A stretch of DNA of 64,000 nt from Fidelibacterota bacterium. GTDB taxonomy: Bacteria; Fidelibacterota; UBA2242; JAFGTP01. The position numbers and the translations under genes are program-made. The notes below the pieces were generated by a model, which saw nothing but the letters and a program-made list of their open reading frames with translations, did not search any database and was not told the origin of the DNA. The stretch spans positions 24,059 through 88,058 of the forward strand of contig JAFGTP010000004.1 of the NCBI GenBank assembly GCA_016934035.1, read 5' to 3'. Positions 28,357 to 36,195 of the stretch are shown one piece after another. Every line of letters begins with the position of its first letter. The stretch's first letter is position 1.

Positions 28357-29889
28357 ATGAAATATTTAATCCTTATTCTCACGTGTTTGCTTTTGGTTGC
28401 TTGTTCCGGCAGGCAGGAGGCAACCCTCTACCCACCAACTTTAACTATCAACGGGTCCAACAATCATGAATTTGCCAGGGCCTATCGCATCGCAATCGGA
28501 GACTTAACGACAAATATTCAAAAGTACCAGGCCGGATTGCTGAACCAGCCAAAACCCTGCATCCTGGCAGGATTGGTTTACGATACACCTTGGACACGCG
28601 ATGCCTCCATCAACACCTGGAACGCAGCCGGACTCCTGTTTCCATCAGCAGCCAAACATACACTGCTGGCCCAGGTCACAACCGATGAATCCGGACAAAA
28701 CATTATTGACGGCCAGTACTGGGACAAAATTGTTTGGGGAATCGGCGCATGGAATTATTACCTTTACAACCATGACAGACCCTTCCTGAAATTCTCCCAC
28801 AACGTCATCAAAAATACCCTTGAAATACTGGAAACCACAGAATTAGACAAAACCCTTCAGCTCTTTCGCGGGCCCGCAGTATATGGCGATGGTGTGGCAG
28901 CCTATCCCTTATATTACACTTCTGCGGCTGATCCTGAAAAGGAGGCCTCCTACTCCGCTATCCTGGATTGGATAGATAACAATCCCGATAAACTGGCAAT
29001 AATAGGAAAAGGCCTGCCTATGATGACCTTGTCCACCAATTGCGTTTATGCTGAAGTCTATAAAATTATGCATGAAATTGAAGAAGTTCTGAGCCTTTCC
29101 AAACAAACGGATTGGTTACAAAAGTCCAATAGCCTGCAACAATCCATCAAAAAAAATTTTTGGAATGAAGAGAGAAAATCTTTCAATTATTTGATTGACC
29201 CTCAAGGCCATTGTGATTACCAGGAAGGAATGGGATTGGCCTATGCAATTCTTTTTGATATTGCTGATTCAGATCAGAAATCCAAAATCTTTCAGAATAT
29301 TCATCTGGAACCAGCCGGAATTCCATGTGTCTATCCCTCATTCCCCCGATATAAAAAAACGAAAGATGCCTACGGACGTCACAGTGGAACCGTCTGGCCT
29401 CATATTCAGGGATTTTGGGCCGATGCCTGCATAAAAAATGACAATATCGATGGCTTTTTGCATGAATTTCGAAACCTGGCCAAACATGCGGTACGGGACA
29501 ACCAGTTTGTGGAAATTTATCATCCTGTAACCGGTTTGCCATACGGCGGTCTTCAAGAGCCCTGGTTGGACCAAGAAACAATATGGTTTTGTGCAGAAAG
29601 ACAAACTTGGAGTGCAACGGCTTATCTGCGCATGATTTTACTCAATATCATTGGCATGGAATTTAAAGTTGATGGCATCGAATTCCATCCCTTTTTACCT
29701 GAGGAATTCAGCAGGCTGGAATTTGGCGATTTGCATTATGGCGACCAGGTCATTAATATTCAAATTTCCGGCAAAGGTAACCATCTTGAATCCTTTCAAG
29801 TCAATGGTATGGAACAGAAGAATTTCCTTCCCTATTCGAAAAGAGGTCAGAACATGATAGAAATGATAGTGAGTGAAAAATATGAATAA
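28357..29889 (+). CDS. Six-hairpin (alpha/alpha barrel) glycoside hydrolase lipoprotein
   Basis: 510 residues from the ATG at 28357. The signal peptide ends in LLVACSGR (Cys 16). The body carries the (alpha/alpha)6 pattern seen in GH63/GH78-like enzymes: DTPWTRDASINTWNAAGLLF (acid near Asp), WGIGAWNYYLYNHDR, NFWNEERKSFNYLID, YGRHSGTVWPHIQGFWADAC, and the C-terminal EIYHPVTGLPYGG and QTWSATAYLRMIL followed by a small beta domain (GIEFHPFLPEEF). The exact GH family is not certain; an alpha-glucosidase-, trehalase- or rhamnosidase-like activity are all possible. It overlaps the pentapeptide-repeat gene and is divergent from the esterase. Confidence 0.75.
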   Translation: MKYLILILTCLLLVACSGRQEATLYPPTLTINGSNNHEFARAYRIAIGDLTTNIQKYQAGLLNQPKPCILAGLVYDTPWTRDASINTWNAAGLLFPSAAKHTLLAQVTTDESGQNIIDGQYWDKIVWGIGAWNYYLYNHDRPFLKFSHNVIKNTLEILETTELDKTLQLFRGPAVYGDGVAAYPLYYTSAADPEKEASYSAILDWIDNNPDKLAIIGKGLPMMTLSTNCVYAEVYKIMHEIEEVLSLSKQTDWLQKSNSLQQSIKKNFWNEERKSFNYLIDPQGHCDYQEGMGLAYAILFDIADSDQKSKIFQNIHLEPAGIPCVYPSFPRYKKTKDAYGRHSGTVWPHIQGFWADACIKNDNIDGFLHEFRNLAKHAVRDNQFVEIYHPVTGLPYGGLQEPWLDQETIWFCAERQTWSATAYLRMILLNIIGMEFKVDGIEFHPFLPEEFSRLEFGDLHYGDQVINIQISGKGNHLESFQVNGMEQKNFLPYSKRGQNMIEMIVSEKYE

Positions 29890-30454
29890 TAATTATCATG
29901 AAAGGAAAATTTTCAGGGAAATCCATGAACCGGGTGCCAATTTTTCTAACCGGGAATTCGAACAATGTAAATTTGAAAACTGTGATCTTTCAGATGTGAA
30001 TTTTTCCCATAGCAAATTAACAGATTGTACTTTTGTAAATTGCAATCTATCTATGATAAAGTTGCAGAATGCAGCGTTAAAAACCGTGGATTTCAAGCAA
30101 TGCAAACTATCCGGAGTGGATTTCAGTGAGTGTCATGATTTCATATTCGAAGTAGGCTTCAGTAACACGATTTTAGACTTTTCCACTTTCACAAAATTGG
30201 ATATGAAATACACAAAATTTCGTGATTGCCATATTCATGACGCCAATTTTACACGATGCAATCTGGAGTCAGCCATATTTAAAAATTGCGATCTAAAAGG
30301 GGCAACTTTTGAGCATACCAATTTGGTGAAATGTCATCTGTCAACTTCTTATAATTTTATGATCAATCCCAATAATAATAATGTGTGGAAAGCCGTATTC
30401 TCGATATCAGGATTGCCGGGATTATTGTTGCAGTATGGAATTATTGTGGAATAA
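29882..30454 (+). CDS. Pentapeptide-repeat protein
   Basis: 190 residues from the ATG at 29882 (a GTG at 29873 is the alternative). It overlaps the end of the upstream gene by 8 bases. From about residue 17 to 155 the sequence follows the A(D/N)LxX rule with central Phe or Leu every five residues (ANFSNREFEQCKFENCDLSD, DANFTRCNLESAIFKNCDLK), which folds as a right-handed quadrilateral beta-helix. The tail NPNNNNVWKAVFSISGLPGL is shared by many Bacteroidota-type members. Some pentapeptide proteins (Qnr, McbG) mimic DNA and protect gyrase; most have no known role. No signal peptide, so it is cytoplasmic. Co-occurrence with the glycosidase is probably only transcriptional. Confidence 0.9.
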   Translation: MNNNYHERKIFREIHEPGANFSNREFEQCKFENCDLSDVNFSHSKLTDCTFVNCNLSMIKLQNAALKTVDFKQCKLSGVDFSECHDFIFEVGFSNTILDFSTFTKLDMKYTKFRDCHIHDANFTRCNLESAIFKNCDLKGATFEHTNLVKCHLSTSYNFMINPNNNNVWKAVFSISGLPGLLLQYGIIVE

Positions 30455-30457
30455 AAT

Positions 30458-31030
30458 TTATAGTTTGGCATTAAGTCTTTCAATTTTCTTTTTTAAATAA
30501 AAATTGATTTCAGAGTGTTTTTTTGTGTTTGGCTTTACTATTTTTCCAATAATTTTATACCCGCCATAATGCAATATTTCTTTTAGAGCCCGAATAGCGC
30601 CTCTGCTTTCAGCCAAAATAAAATTGAAAGGCCAGGGTGTTGTACAGGCGGTAACAATTATGGCTTTTTTCCCTTTTTGCCTTGGAATAGGGAAGCCATT
30701 TTTATTTTCCCCCATCAATATGAAAACATTTCGGTCCAAAAGGACTTTAAGTGGCCCCGACATATTTCCCCAATAAGTTGGTGTTCCGATAATCAATACA
30801 TCTGCTTGCCTGATTTTTTCGCCAATAACATGAGCATCATCCTCTGGCAGAACACAATGACCGGATTGTCGACAGGCCATACAACCGCGACAAAATTGCA
30901 TATTTAAATCACATACTCTAATCACTTCAATTTCATAGTTATCATTAACCAACGAAATTAATGTCTCTAAAAGTCTGCTGATAGTACCAGATTTTCGGGG
31001 ACTACCATTTAATACGATTAATTTTTTCAT
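30458..31030 (-). CDS. NADPH-dependent FMN reductase / flavodoxin-like protein
   Basis: A 190-residue flavodoxin-fold protein: KLIVLNGSPRKSGTISRLLE is the FMN phosphate-binding loop, and DVLIIGTPTYWGNMSGPLKV the second flavin-contact region. A Cys-rich loop (FCRGCMACRQSGHC) is like that of WrbA-type and iron-sulfur flavoprotein relatives, though the compact cluster motif is not proof of an FeS centre. It is the last gene of a four-gene TetR-governed operon, 9 bases after the small outer-membrane protein. With a DUF2271-like lipoprotein in the same unit, a role in reducing an imported metal complex or quinone is possible but is inference. Confidence 0.88.
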   Translation of the reverse strand: MKKLIVLNGSPRKSGTISRLLETLISLVNDNYEIEVIRVCDLNMQFCRGCMACRQSGHCVLPEDDAHVIGEKIRQADVLIIGTPTYWGNMSGPLKVLLDRNVFILMGENKNGFPIPRQKGKKAIIVTACTTPWPFNFILAESRGAIRALKEILHYGGYKIIGKIVKPNTKKHSEINFYLKKKIERLNAKL

Positions 31031-31039
31031 AAATATTCT

Positions 31040-31543
31040 TTAAAAATTGATACAATAGCCAACACTCAAATTGATTGGCGAAAGAACTAATTTTTCAATG
31101 CTGATAGCAGTAAAGTATTGATTATGATAACTTTCTATATAATATTTCTTACCTGATTGGTATCCAATCTCAATAAATAATTGGTGCTCGTTGGTAATAT
31201 TATAATTGAAACCAAAATCAGAACCCCAAAATATCAAATTTTGATGATATTGAGCATTATTGGCAATATAAATTCCAGAATGAATTTGGCTATAGAATCC
31301 AAAATTTTTTCTATTCCTTAACTGCATTTTTGCACTTGCATTGATAAAAATATCATTAAAGCCGGTATCAATATCCTGATTGCTCACACCAATTTTAATT
31401 TTCGGTTTGATGGGAAAATTAAAGTTATTGTATTGATATCCAACAGCGAATTTGTTAGGAGATAATTCTACTGAAAGTTGGTTTTGAGCCATACAATCTA
31501 AAAATGGCACAAGACATAAAATTAAAAAGTAAATATAGCGCAT
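31040..31543 (-). CDS. Small exported protein, probable beta-barrel
   Basis: 167 residues. Sec signal peptide ending CMAQN. The mature part alternates hydrophobic and polar residues in strands of about ten residues (FAVGYQYNNFNF, FGFYSQIHSGIYIAN, HQLFIEIGYQSGKKYYIES, INLSVGYCINF) and ends in Phe, as outer-membrane barrels do. About eight strands would fit. The start is two bases after the stop of the DUF2271-like gene, whose last codons contain the GGAG ribosome-binding site, so the two are translationally coupled. The family is not recognised. Confidence 0.72.
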   Translation of the reverse strand: MRYIYFLILCLVPFLDCMAQNQLSVELSPNKFAVGYQYNNFNFPIKPKIKIGVSNQDIDTGFNDIFINASAKMQLRNRKNFGFYSQIHSGIYIANNAQYHQNLIFWGSDFGFNYNITNEHQLFIEIGYQSGKKYYIESYHNQYFTAISIEKLVLSPINLSVGYCINF

Positions 31544-31545
31544 AA

Positions 31546-32262
31546 TTACTCCACAACTTCAACTTTGATAGATTCTATGATCTCTTTTGCTGAGGTTAAT
31601 TTTTCAAAGTCATTATACAGGTCACCGGTACTGCCATCGGCACTACTTCGTCCTATTAATTCTAATTGATAAACTGAATTTTGGTAATCAATTGTATCTG
31701 AATAAACTATTGCAGGTTGTCCACTTCCTCCTTTACCTCCAGAATAATTTGCATTCCCTTTTTTTGCCTTTTCAGGAAAATAGTCATTCCAATCCGTTGA
31801 ATGGTTGAATTCTGCTTTTATAACAACTGGTTCATCAACCTTTTCAAAATCCAATTGAATTGTTTTGTTGGTTTTGGGAGTCGCACCAGTAATACAGTCG
31901 GTAAAAGGATTTTCTTTTGTCGGTAAATATAGACCATCAGTGTATTTTACACCTCGCTGAAAGCACCAGTGAGGTAAAGCTTCTTGACGACGATTATCGC
32001 CGTTTGCTAACCATGATTCATTTGCAATTTTGGAGGTTACATAAATTGTTGAAAGATAGTTACCTAAAGTGTCCTCAAGCCAAATTGCAAATTGGGGTGG
32101 ATTTTCCTTTTTAATGCCAAAAAGTATTGGAAATTCATGTAACCAATGCGCACCCGTTTTTATTTCTATTTTTAAATTATTATTGGTATAAGATAAACTC
32201 GGATTACTACAAGCACCAATACCAATAAAAGATAATAAGAAACATAAAATTTTAATATGCAT
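31546..32262 (-). CDS. DUF2271-like periplasmic lipoprotein (copy B)
   Basis: 238 residues; AAGGAG ribosome-binding site; signal peptide ending GIGAC (Cys 18). Shares with copy A (24519-25265) the motifs FAIWLEDTLGNYLSTIYVTS, LPHWCFQRG, DCITGATPKTNKTIQ, STDWNDYFPEKA and GQPAIVYSD in the same order, so the two are paralogues, although the DNA is diverged. It is the second gene of the TetR operon, overlapping the regulator's end with its ribosome-binding site. The function is unknown; copy A's TonB receptor partner suggests a cell-envelope uptake or binding role. Confidence 0.75.
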   Translation of the reverse strand: MHIKILCFLLSFIGIGACSNPSLSYTNNNLKIEIKTGAHWLHEFPILFGIKKENPPQFAIWLEDTLGNYLSTIYVTSKIANESWLANGDNRRQEALPHWCFQRGVKYTDGLYLPTKENPFTDCITGATPKTNKTIQLDFEKVDEPVVIKAEFNHSTDWNDYFPEKAKKGNANYSGGKGGSGQPAIVYSDTIDYQNSVYQLELIGRSSADGSTGDLYNDFEKLTSAKEIIESIKVEVVE

Positions 32263-32273
32263 AATTTTTCTCC

Positions 32274-32885
32274 TTAATTTTTAAAAATTACCTCTGCTAT
32301 TGTTTTTATTAATAAATGAATAGTGTCTTCAAGTCGTTGCCAACCGGACTCATGGTTATATTTTAATCCGGCAAATTGGTCAACATGCCGAGATCTTAAC
32401 ACTTGATAAATTATTCCACCGATGAGAATGTTATTTAAAGATGGAATATCAATATTAGTATTTTTAATGGCACAATTCAGTTTTTCAAACAACTCTGTAC
32501 TCAGTTGTTCTCTTATTTCAGCAATTTTTATAGTAATACTATTTTTTTCCAGTAATTCCCAAAGGAGTATTTCCTGATATTTTTTATTGGCACGTAAATC
32601 TCGAAGTTCTTTAATGTAAAAATCGGTAGTCGATTTTATAAAAGATTCTTTGCCGACTATATCTACCGCTTTGAATTCTTCAATCAGGCGTTTAACCAAA
32701 TCCTCTTGCATAACATATTCATTCAGCAAGTTATCCAATCCACCGAAATATCGATAAATTAATACTTTATCAACGCCTGCTTTTTTAGCAATTGCATTAA
32801 TTCCAATTTTATCAAATCCATCTTTTTCAATGATTTTTCCAACAGCATTGATAATTTTTTGTTTTGTTTCTTCTTTATCTCTCAT
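32274..32885 (-). CDS. TetR/AcrR family transcriptional regulator
   Basis: The start is the ATG at 32885 (AAAGGA five bases upstream), giving 203 residues; an upstream in-frame start would run into the operator. The N-terminal helix-turn-helix is clear: QKIINAVGKIIEKDGFDKIG, then NAIAKKAGVDKVLIYRYFGG (recognition helix). The remaining helical domain should bind an effector and dimerise. First gene of a four-gene operon with the DUF2271-like lipoprotein, the barrel protein and the FMN reductase. Two palindromes lie 22-59 bases upstream of the start, so autoregulation is likely. Confidence 0.92.
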   Translation of the reverse strand: MRDKEETKQKIINAVGKIIEKDGFDKIGINAIAKKAGVDKVLIYRYFGGLDNLLNEYVMQEDLVKRLIEEFKAVDIVGKESFIKSTTDFYIKELRDLRANKKYQEILLWELLEKNSITIKIAEIREQLSTELFEKLNCAIKNTNIDIPSLNNILIGGIIYQVLRSRHVDQFAGLKYNHESGWQRLEDTIHLLIKTIAEVIFKN

Positions 32886-32906
32886 TTGTATCCTTTCTAT
32901 CTCTCT

Positions 32907-32944
32907 GTCACTAAGTAGTGACAATTTATGTCACCAATTAGTGA
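32907..32944. promoter_or_regulatory. Tandem TetR-type operators
   Basis: Two palindromes of the form TCACTA-N2-TAGTGA: GTCACTAAGTAGTGAC (32907-32922) and TCACCAATTAGTGA (32931-32944), with centres 23 bases apart, about two helical turns. They lie immediately upstream of the TetR start. Size and position are those of TetR-family operators. Confidence 0.75.
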
Positions 32945-32983
32945 TATGCAAGTAGAAAATTTTTTTATGAAAAGAATGAAAAT

Positions 32984-33013
32984 AAAAAAGCCTTCCCATA
33001 TTTGGAAGGCTTT
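32984..33013 (-). terminator. Rho-independent terminator of tkt
   Basis: A 10-bp stem (AAAGCCTTCC / GGAAGGCTTT) with a 7-base loop and a T run on the minus strand, starting 22 bases after the transketolase stop codon. Confidence 0.93.
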
Positions 33014-33035
33014 GAATAGGATATCAATATTTAGT

Positions 33036-35024
33036 TTACACTAATTCTTTTACTTTATTCGCAATGTTCTCAGCGGTAAATCCAAATTTCTTGAACAATT
33101 CCCCTGCCGGACCACTTTCACCATAACAATCGATCGTAATGTTTTCTCCTATACCTGTGTATTTGTGCCAACCGAAGGAAGAAGCTGCTTCTACAGCGAT
33201 TCGCTTGGTGATATTGGATGGAAGGACGCTTTCTTTGTATTCACGATCCTGACTGTCATATAATTCCTGACATGGCATACTAACCACACGCACGTGAAGA
33301 CCATCAGCTTCCAATTTTTCCGCAGCGGCCATAGAAATGCTCACCTCACTACCCGTGGCAATGATGATTGCATCGATTTTATCACCGGTAACATCTTTGA
33401 TCACATAGCCGCCTTTGATGGCCAGTTTTTCAGAAGCAAACTTTTCTCGATCCAGAGTTGGCAAGTTTTGACGAGTCAACACAAAGGCTGATGGTTGTTC
33501 TTTCTGTAACATTGCCCAGCGCCATAATTCCTGTAATTCATTGGCATCGCAGGGACGGATAACATTTAATCCCGGAATACTGCGCAATGCCGCCAGGTGT
33601 TCGACTGGCTGGTGAGTCGGACCATCTTCACCCACGCCAATGCTGTCATGGGTAAAAATATATTTCACAGGCAATTTCATCATGGCAGCCATTCGAATTG
33701 CCGGTTTCATATAGTCAGAAAAAACAAAGAAGGTGGCACAGAAGGTTTGTAATTTGGACAATGCGATACCATTGGTAATGGCCCCCATGGCATGTTCGCG
33801 CACACCATAGTGCAGATTTCTGCCAGAGAAATTTTCAGCAGTAATTGAATCAAATTTCTCCAGTCTGGATTTATTGGATGGGGCCAGATCGGCGGAACCA
33901 CCAATCATCCAGGGAATATTAATGGCGATGCGGTTGAGCACTTTTCCACCGGAAGCACGGGTTGCCAGGCCTTTTTCATCCGCAGCAAAGGCTTCCAGAT
34001 CTTTGTCCCATTCGCTGGGTAATTGTCCGTTTTGGATCATCAGCAATTCTTTGGCCTCATCAGGATAAGTGGCGGCATATCGGTCAAAGAGCTTATTCCA
34101 ATCCATTTCCTGCTGGACACCACGCTCTTCCATTTCAGCACGAAAATCTTTCATTTCATCGGGTACAAAAAAATGGGTCTCCGGATCAAGTCCGTAATAT
34201 TTTTTGGTTTTTTTGATTTCTTCAATACCAAGTGGTGCTCCATGGGCTTCTTCTTTATCCTGAAGATTTGGGCTGCCGTAACCAATATTGGTATCAACAA
34301 TCAGCAAAACAGGTCCATCGCTGTCGCCTATTGCCAGATCAAAGCCGGCTTGTAATGCATCTAGATTATTGACATCAGTCACATGGTATGTTTTCCAGCC
34401 ATAGGCTTTAAATCTTTGAGCCACGTTCTCTGTAAAAGCCAGATTGGTTTCGCCTTCAATAGTAATTTTATTATGATCATAAATCCAAACCAGATTATTG
34501 AGTTTCAGGTGTCCGGCCAGAGATGCGGCTTCGGAAGAGATCCCTTCCATCATGCAGCCGTCACCCATAATGACAAAGGTTTTGTAATCAATCAGTTTGA
34601 TATCATCTTTATTGTATTTTTTAGCCAGCCATTTTTCCGCAATGGCAAAACCCACAGAAGTCGCTGCTCCCTGTCCCAGCGGACCTGTTGTCATTTCAAC
34701 ACCGGGAACTGCGCGAAATTCCGGATGTCCCGGACATCTGCTGCCGATCTGACGAAAATTCTTTAAATCTTCCAGAGTCATATCAAAGCCGAAAGTGTAA
34801 AGCAAACTGTATATCAGCATCGAAGCATGACCGTTGGAGAGTACAAAGCGATCCCGGTTCAACCACTGTGGATTGTTGGGATTGAACTTCATATTATTTT
34901 TCCACAATGTGTAAGCAACCGGCGCCAATCCCATGGGAGCTCCCGGATGCCCTGAGTTTGCTTTTTGGACACCATCCATGGCCAAAGCGCGAATCGTATT
35001 GATAAAAAGTCTGTCCTTTTTCAT
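33036..35024 (-). CDS. tkt: Transketolase
   Basis: A full-length, 662-residue thiamine-diphosphate enzyme of the non-oxidative pentose phosphate path, moving two-carbon units between ketose and aldose phosphates. Visible motifs: ANSGHPGAPMGLAPVAY, FVLSNGHASMLIYSLLY, TTGPLGQGAATSVGFAIAEK, the ThDP/Mg signature MGDGCMMEGISSEAASLAGH, IYDHNKITIEGET, NLHYGVREHAMGAITNGIAL (catalytic Glu) and FTHDSIGVGEDGPTHQPVEH. The start codon is 1 base after the galM stop, so the two are co-transcribed. With xylA, xylB and galM next door it completes processing of xylulose 5-phosphate. Confidence 0.97.
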   Translation of the reverse strand: MKKDRLFINTIRALAMDGVQKANSGHPGAPMGLAPVAYTLWKNNMKFNPNNPQWLNRDRFVLSNGHASMLIYSLLYTFGFDMTLEDLKNFRQIGSRCPGHPEFRAVPGVEMTTGPLGQGAATSVGFAIAEKWLAKKYNKDDIKLIDYKTFVIMGDGCMMEGISSEAASLAGHLKLNNLVWIYDHNKITIEGETNLAFTENVAQRFKAYGWKTYHVTDVNNLDALQAGFDLAIGDSDGPVLLIVDTNIGYGSPNLQDKEEAHGAPLGIEEIKKTKKYYGLDPETHFFVPDEMKDFRAEMEERGVQQEMDWNKLFDRYAATYPDEAKELLMIQNGQLPSEWDKDLEAFAADEKGLATRASGGKVLNRIAINIPWMIGGSADLAPSNKSRLEKFDSITAENFSGRNLHYGVREHAMGAITNGIALSKLQTFCATFFVFSDYMKPAIRMAAMMKLPVKYIFTHDSIGVGEDGPTHQPVEHLAALRSIPGLNVIRPCDANELQELWRWAMLQKEQPSAFVLTRQNLPTLDREKFASEKLAIKGGYVIKDVTGDKIDAIIIATGSEVSISMAAAEKLEADGLHVRVVSMPCQELYDSQDREYKESVLPSNITKRIAVEAASSFGWHKYTGIGENITIDCYGESGPAGELFKKFGFTAENIANKVKELV

Positions 35025-35025
35025 A

Positions 35026-36048
35026 TCATTTCCTTATTATTTTTTTCGTGAACCTGTATATAATTCTATGAAAATATTCATTTTCAGGCGTCAGTAGCGA
35101 TGATGGAAAGCCTGGATTATTGGGCGTGTCCGGGAAAAATTGGGGTTCCAGGCACAAACCACCAAATTGCGAATAAATCACACCACTTCTGCAGATCAAA
35201 TTATCAATGAATTTTCCGGAATAAAACTGAATACCGGGTTTTGAAGTAATGACGTCCATTTCAATACCAGTATCAGGCGCAAAAACCCGTGCTGCCAATG
35301 ACATTTCATCATCTTTATTGAGTACGAAATTGTGATCAATACCACCAATTTCAGCATTACGCTCTTTGATTTTAGTTAATAGACGAAAATCCATTGCACT
35401 GTTTTCCACCGAAGCAATTTCTCCTGTCGGAAGGGCACCACCAGTGACCGGAGTAAAATAATCAGCATTCAGCATAATCTGGTGATTTTCAATCGTCGGC
35501 TCATCCGATAAATTAAAATAAGAGTGATGGGTCAGGTTGACATGAGTGGAAATATCGGTCGTGGCTGTATAATCGATTTGAAGTTCGTTATTATTAGTCA
35601 ATGTATATGTGACATAAACATCCAGATTGCCCGGAAACCCTTGTTCACCATCAGGACTAACCCGAAACATTATAACACTGATGCTATCCTCATTTTCATC
35701 CACCTGGGCGCCCCAGACCTCCTTGTCAAAACCTACGATTCCACCGTGAAGTGTCGTTGTGGATTCATTTTTTGATAATTCATAAAGTTGACCATCAATG
35801 GTAAATTTTCCGCCGGCAATACGGTTGGCATATCGACCAGCAGTTACACCGGCATAAATTGGATTATTTTCCCATTCTGACAGCGTATCAAATCCAAGAG
35901 TAAGATCTTTTCCGTCGAACCTAAGTGAAGTAACTGTCGCGCCATAAGTCATAACTTCGGCTGTCATCCCATGATCATTTTCCAGAATATATTTGTAGAT
36001 GGTAGTCCCGTTCGCTAATTGGCCAAAATTGATCTTTGTGTATTTCAT
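35026..36048 (-). CDS. galM: Aldose 1-epimerase (mutarotase)
   Basis: 340 residues. It interconverts alpha and beta anomers of aldoses; beside xylA it likely supplies alpha-xylose. Motifs include VMTYGATVTSLRFDGKDLTL, YAGVTAGRYANRIAGGKFTI, TTTLHGGIVGFDKEVWGAQV, the catalytic His in HVNLTHHSYFNLSDEPTIEN, LPTGEIASVENSAMDFR, GIDHNFVLNKDDE and GIQFYSGKFID. No signal peptide, so it is cytoplasmic. Located between xylA (with its own terminator-like hairpin) and tkt, to which it is coupled by a 1-base gap. Confidence 0.93.
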   Translation of the reverse strand: MKYTKINFGQLANGTTIYKYILENDHGMTAEVMTYGATVTSLRFDGKDLTLGFDTLSEWENNPIYAGVTAGRYANRIAGGKFTIDGQLYELSKNESTTTLHGGIVGFDKEVWGAQVDENEDSISVIMFRVSPDGEQGFPGNLDVYVTYTLTNNNELQIDYTATTDISTHVNLTHHSYFNLSDEPTIENHQIMLNADYFTPVTGGALPTGEIASVENSAMDFRLLTKIKERNAEIGGIDHNFVLNKDDEMSLAARVFAPDTGIEMDVITSKPGIQFYSGKFIDNLICRSGVIYSQFGGLCLEPQFFPDTPNNPGFPSSLLTPENEYFHRIIYRFTKKIIRK

Positions 36049-36110
36049 TTACTCTCCTGAATTTTAAAAACAACCCGTAAGATAAACATTTATGAAGAAA
36101 AATTAGAATA

Positions 36111-36182
36111 AAAAAATTAACCACGGAATACCTGGAAAACACAAAATTAATATTTGCATTTTTTTCTGCAGGTTCCGTGGTT
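36111..36182 (-). terminator. Long-loop hairpin after xylA (probable terminator)
   Basis: AACCACGGAA (36119-36128) pairs perfectly with TTCCGTGGTT (36173-36182), and CCTG with CAGG inside it, enclosing a loop of about 34 bases. On the minus strand the hairpin is followed by AATTTTTTT. It lies just after the xylA stop and probably ends or reduces transcription before galM. Confidence 0.7.
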
Positions 36183-36195
36183 CAAGTTTAAAAAA

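Noticed and set aside
33028..33046. A TTAGTGTAA stretch at the tkt stop, resembling one arm of the xyl operator
   Set aside because: It is formed by the last codons (Leu-Val-stop), has only one full arm and lies at a gene end, not a promoter.
36111..36182. The long-loop hairpin after xylA as a riboswitch or regulatory RNA
   Set aside because: It follows the xylA stop and ends in a T run on the same strand; termination explains it more simply.
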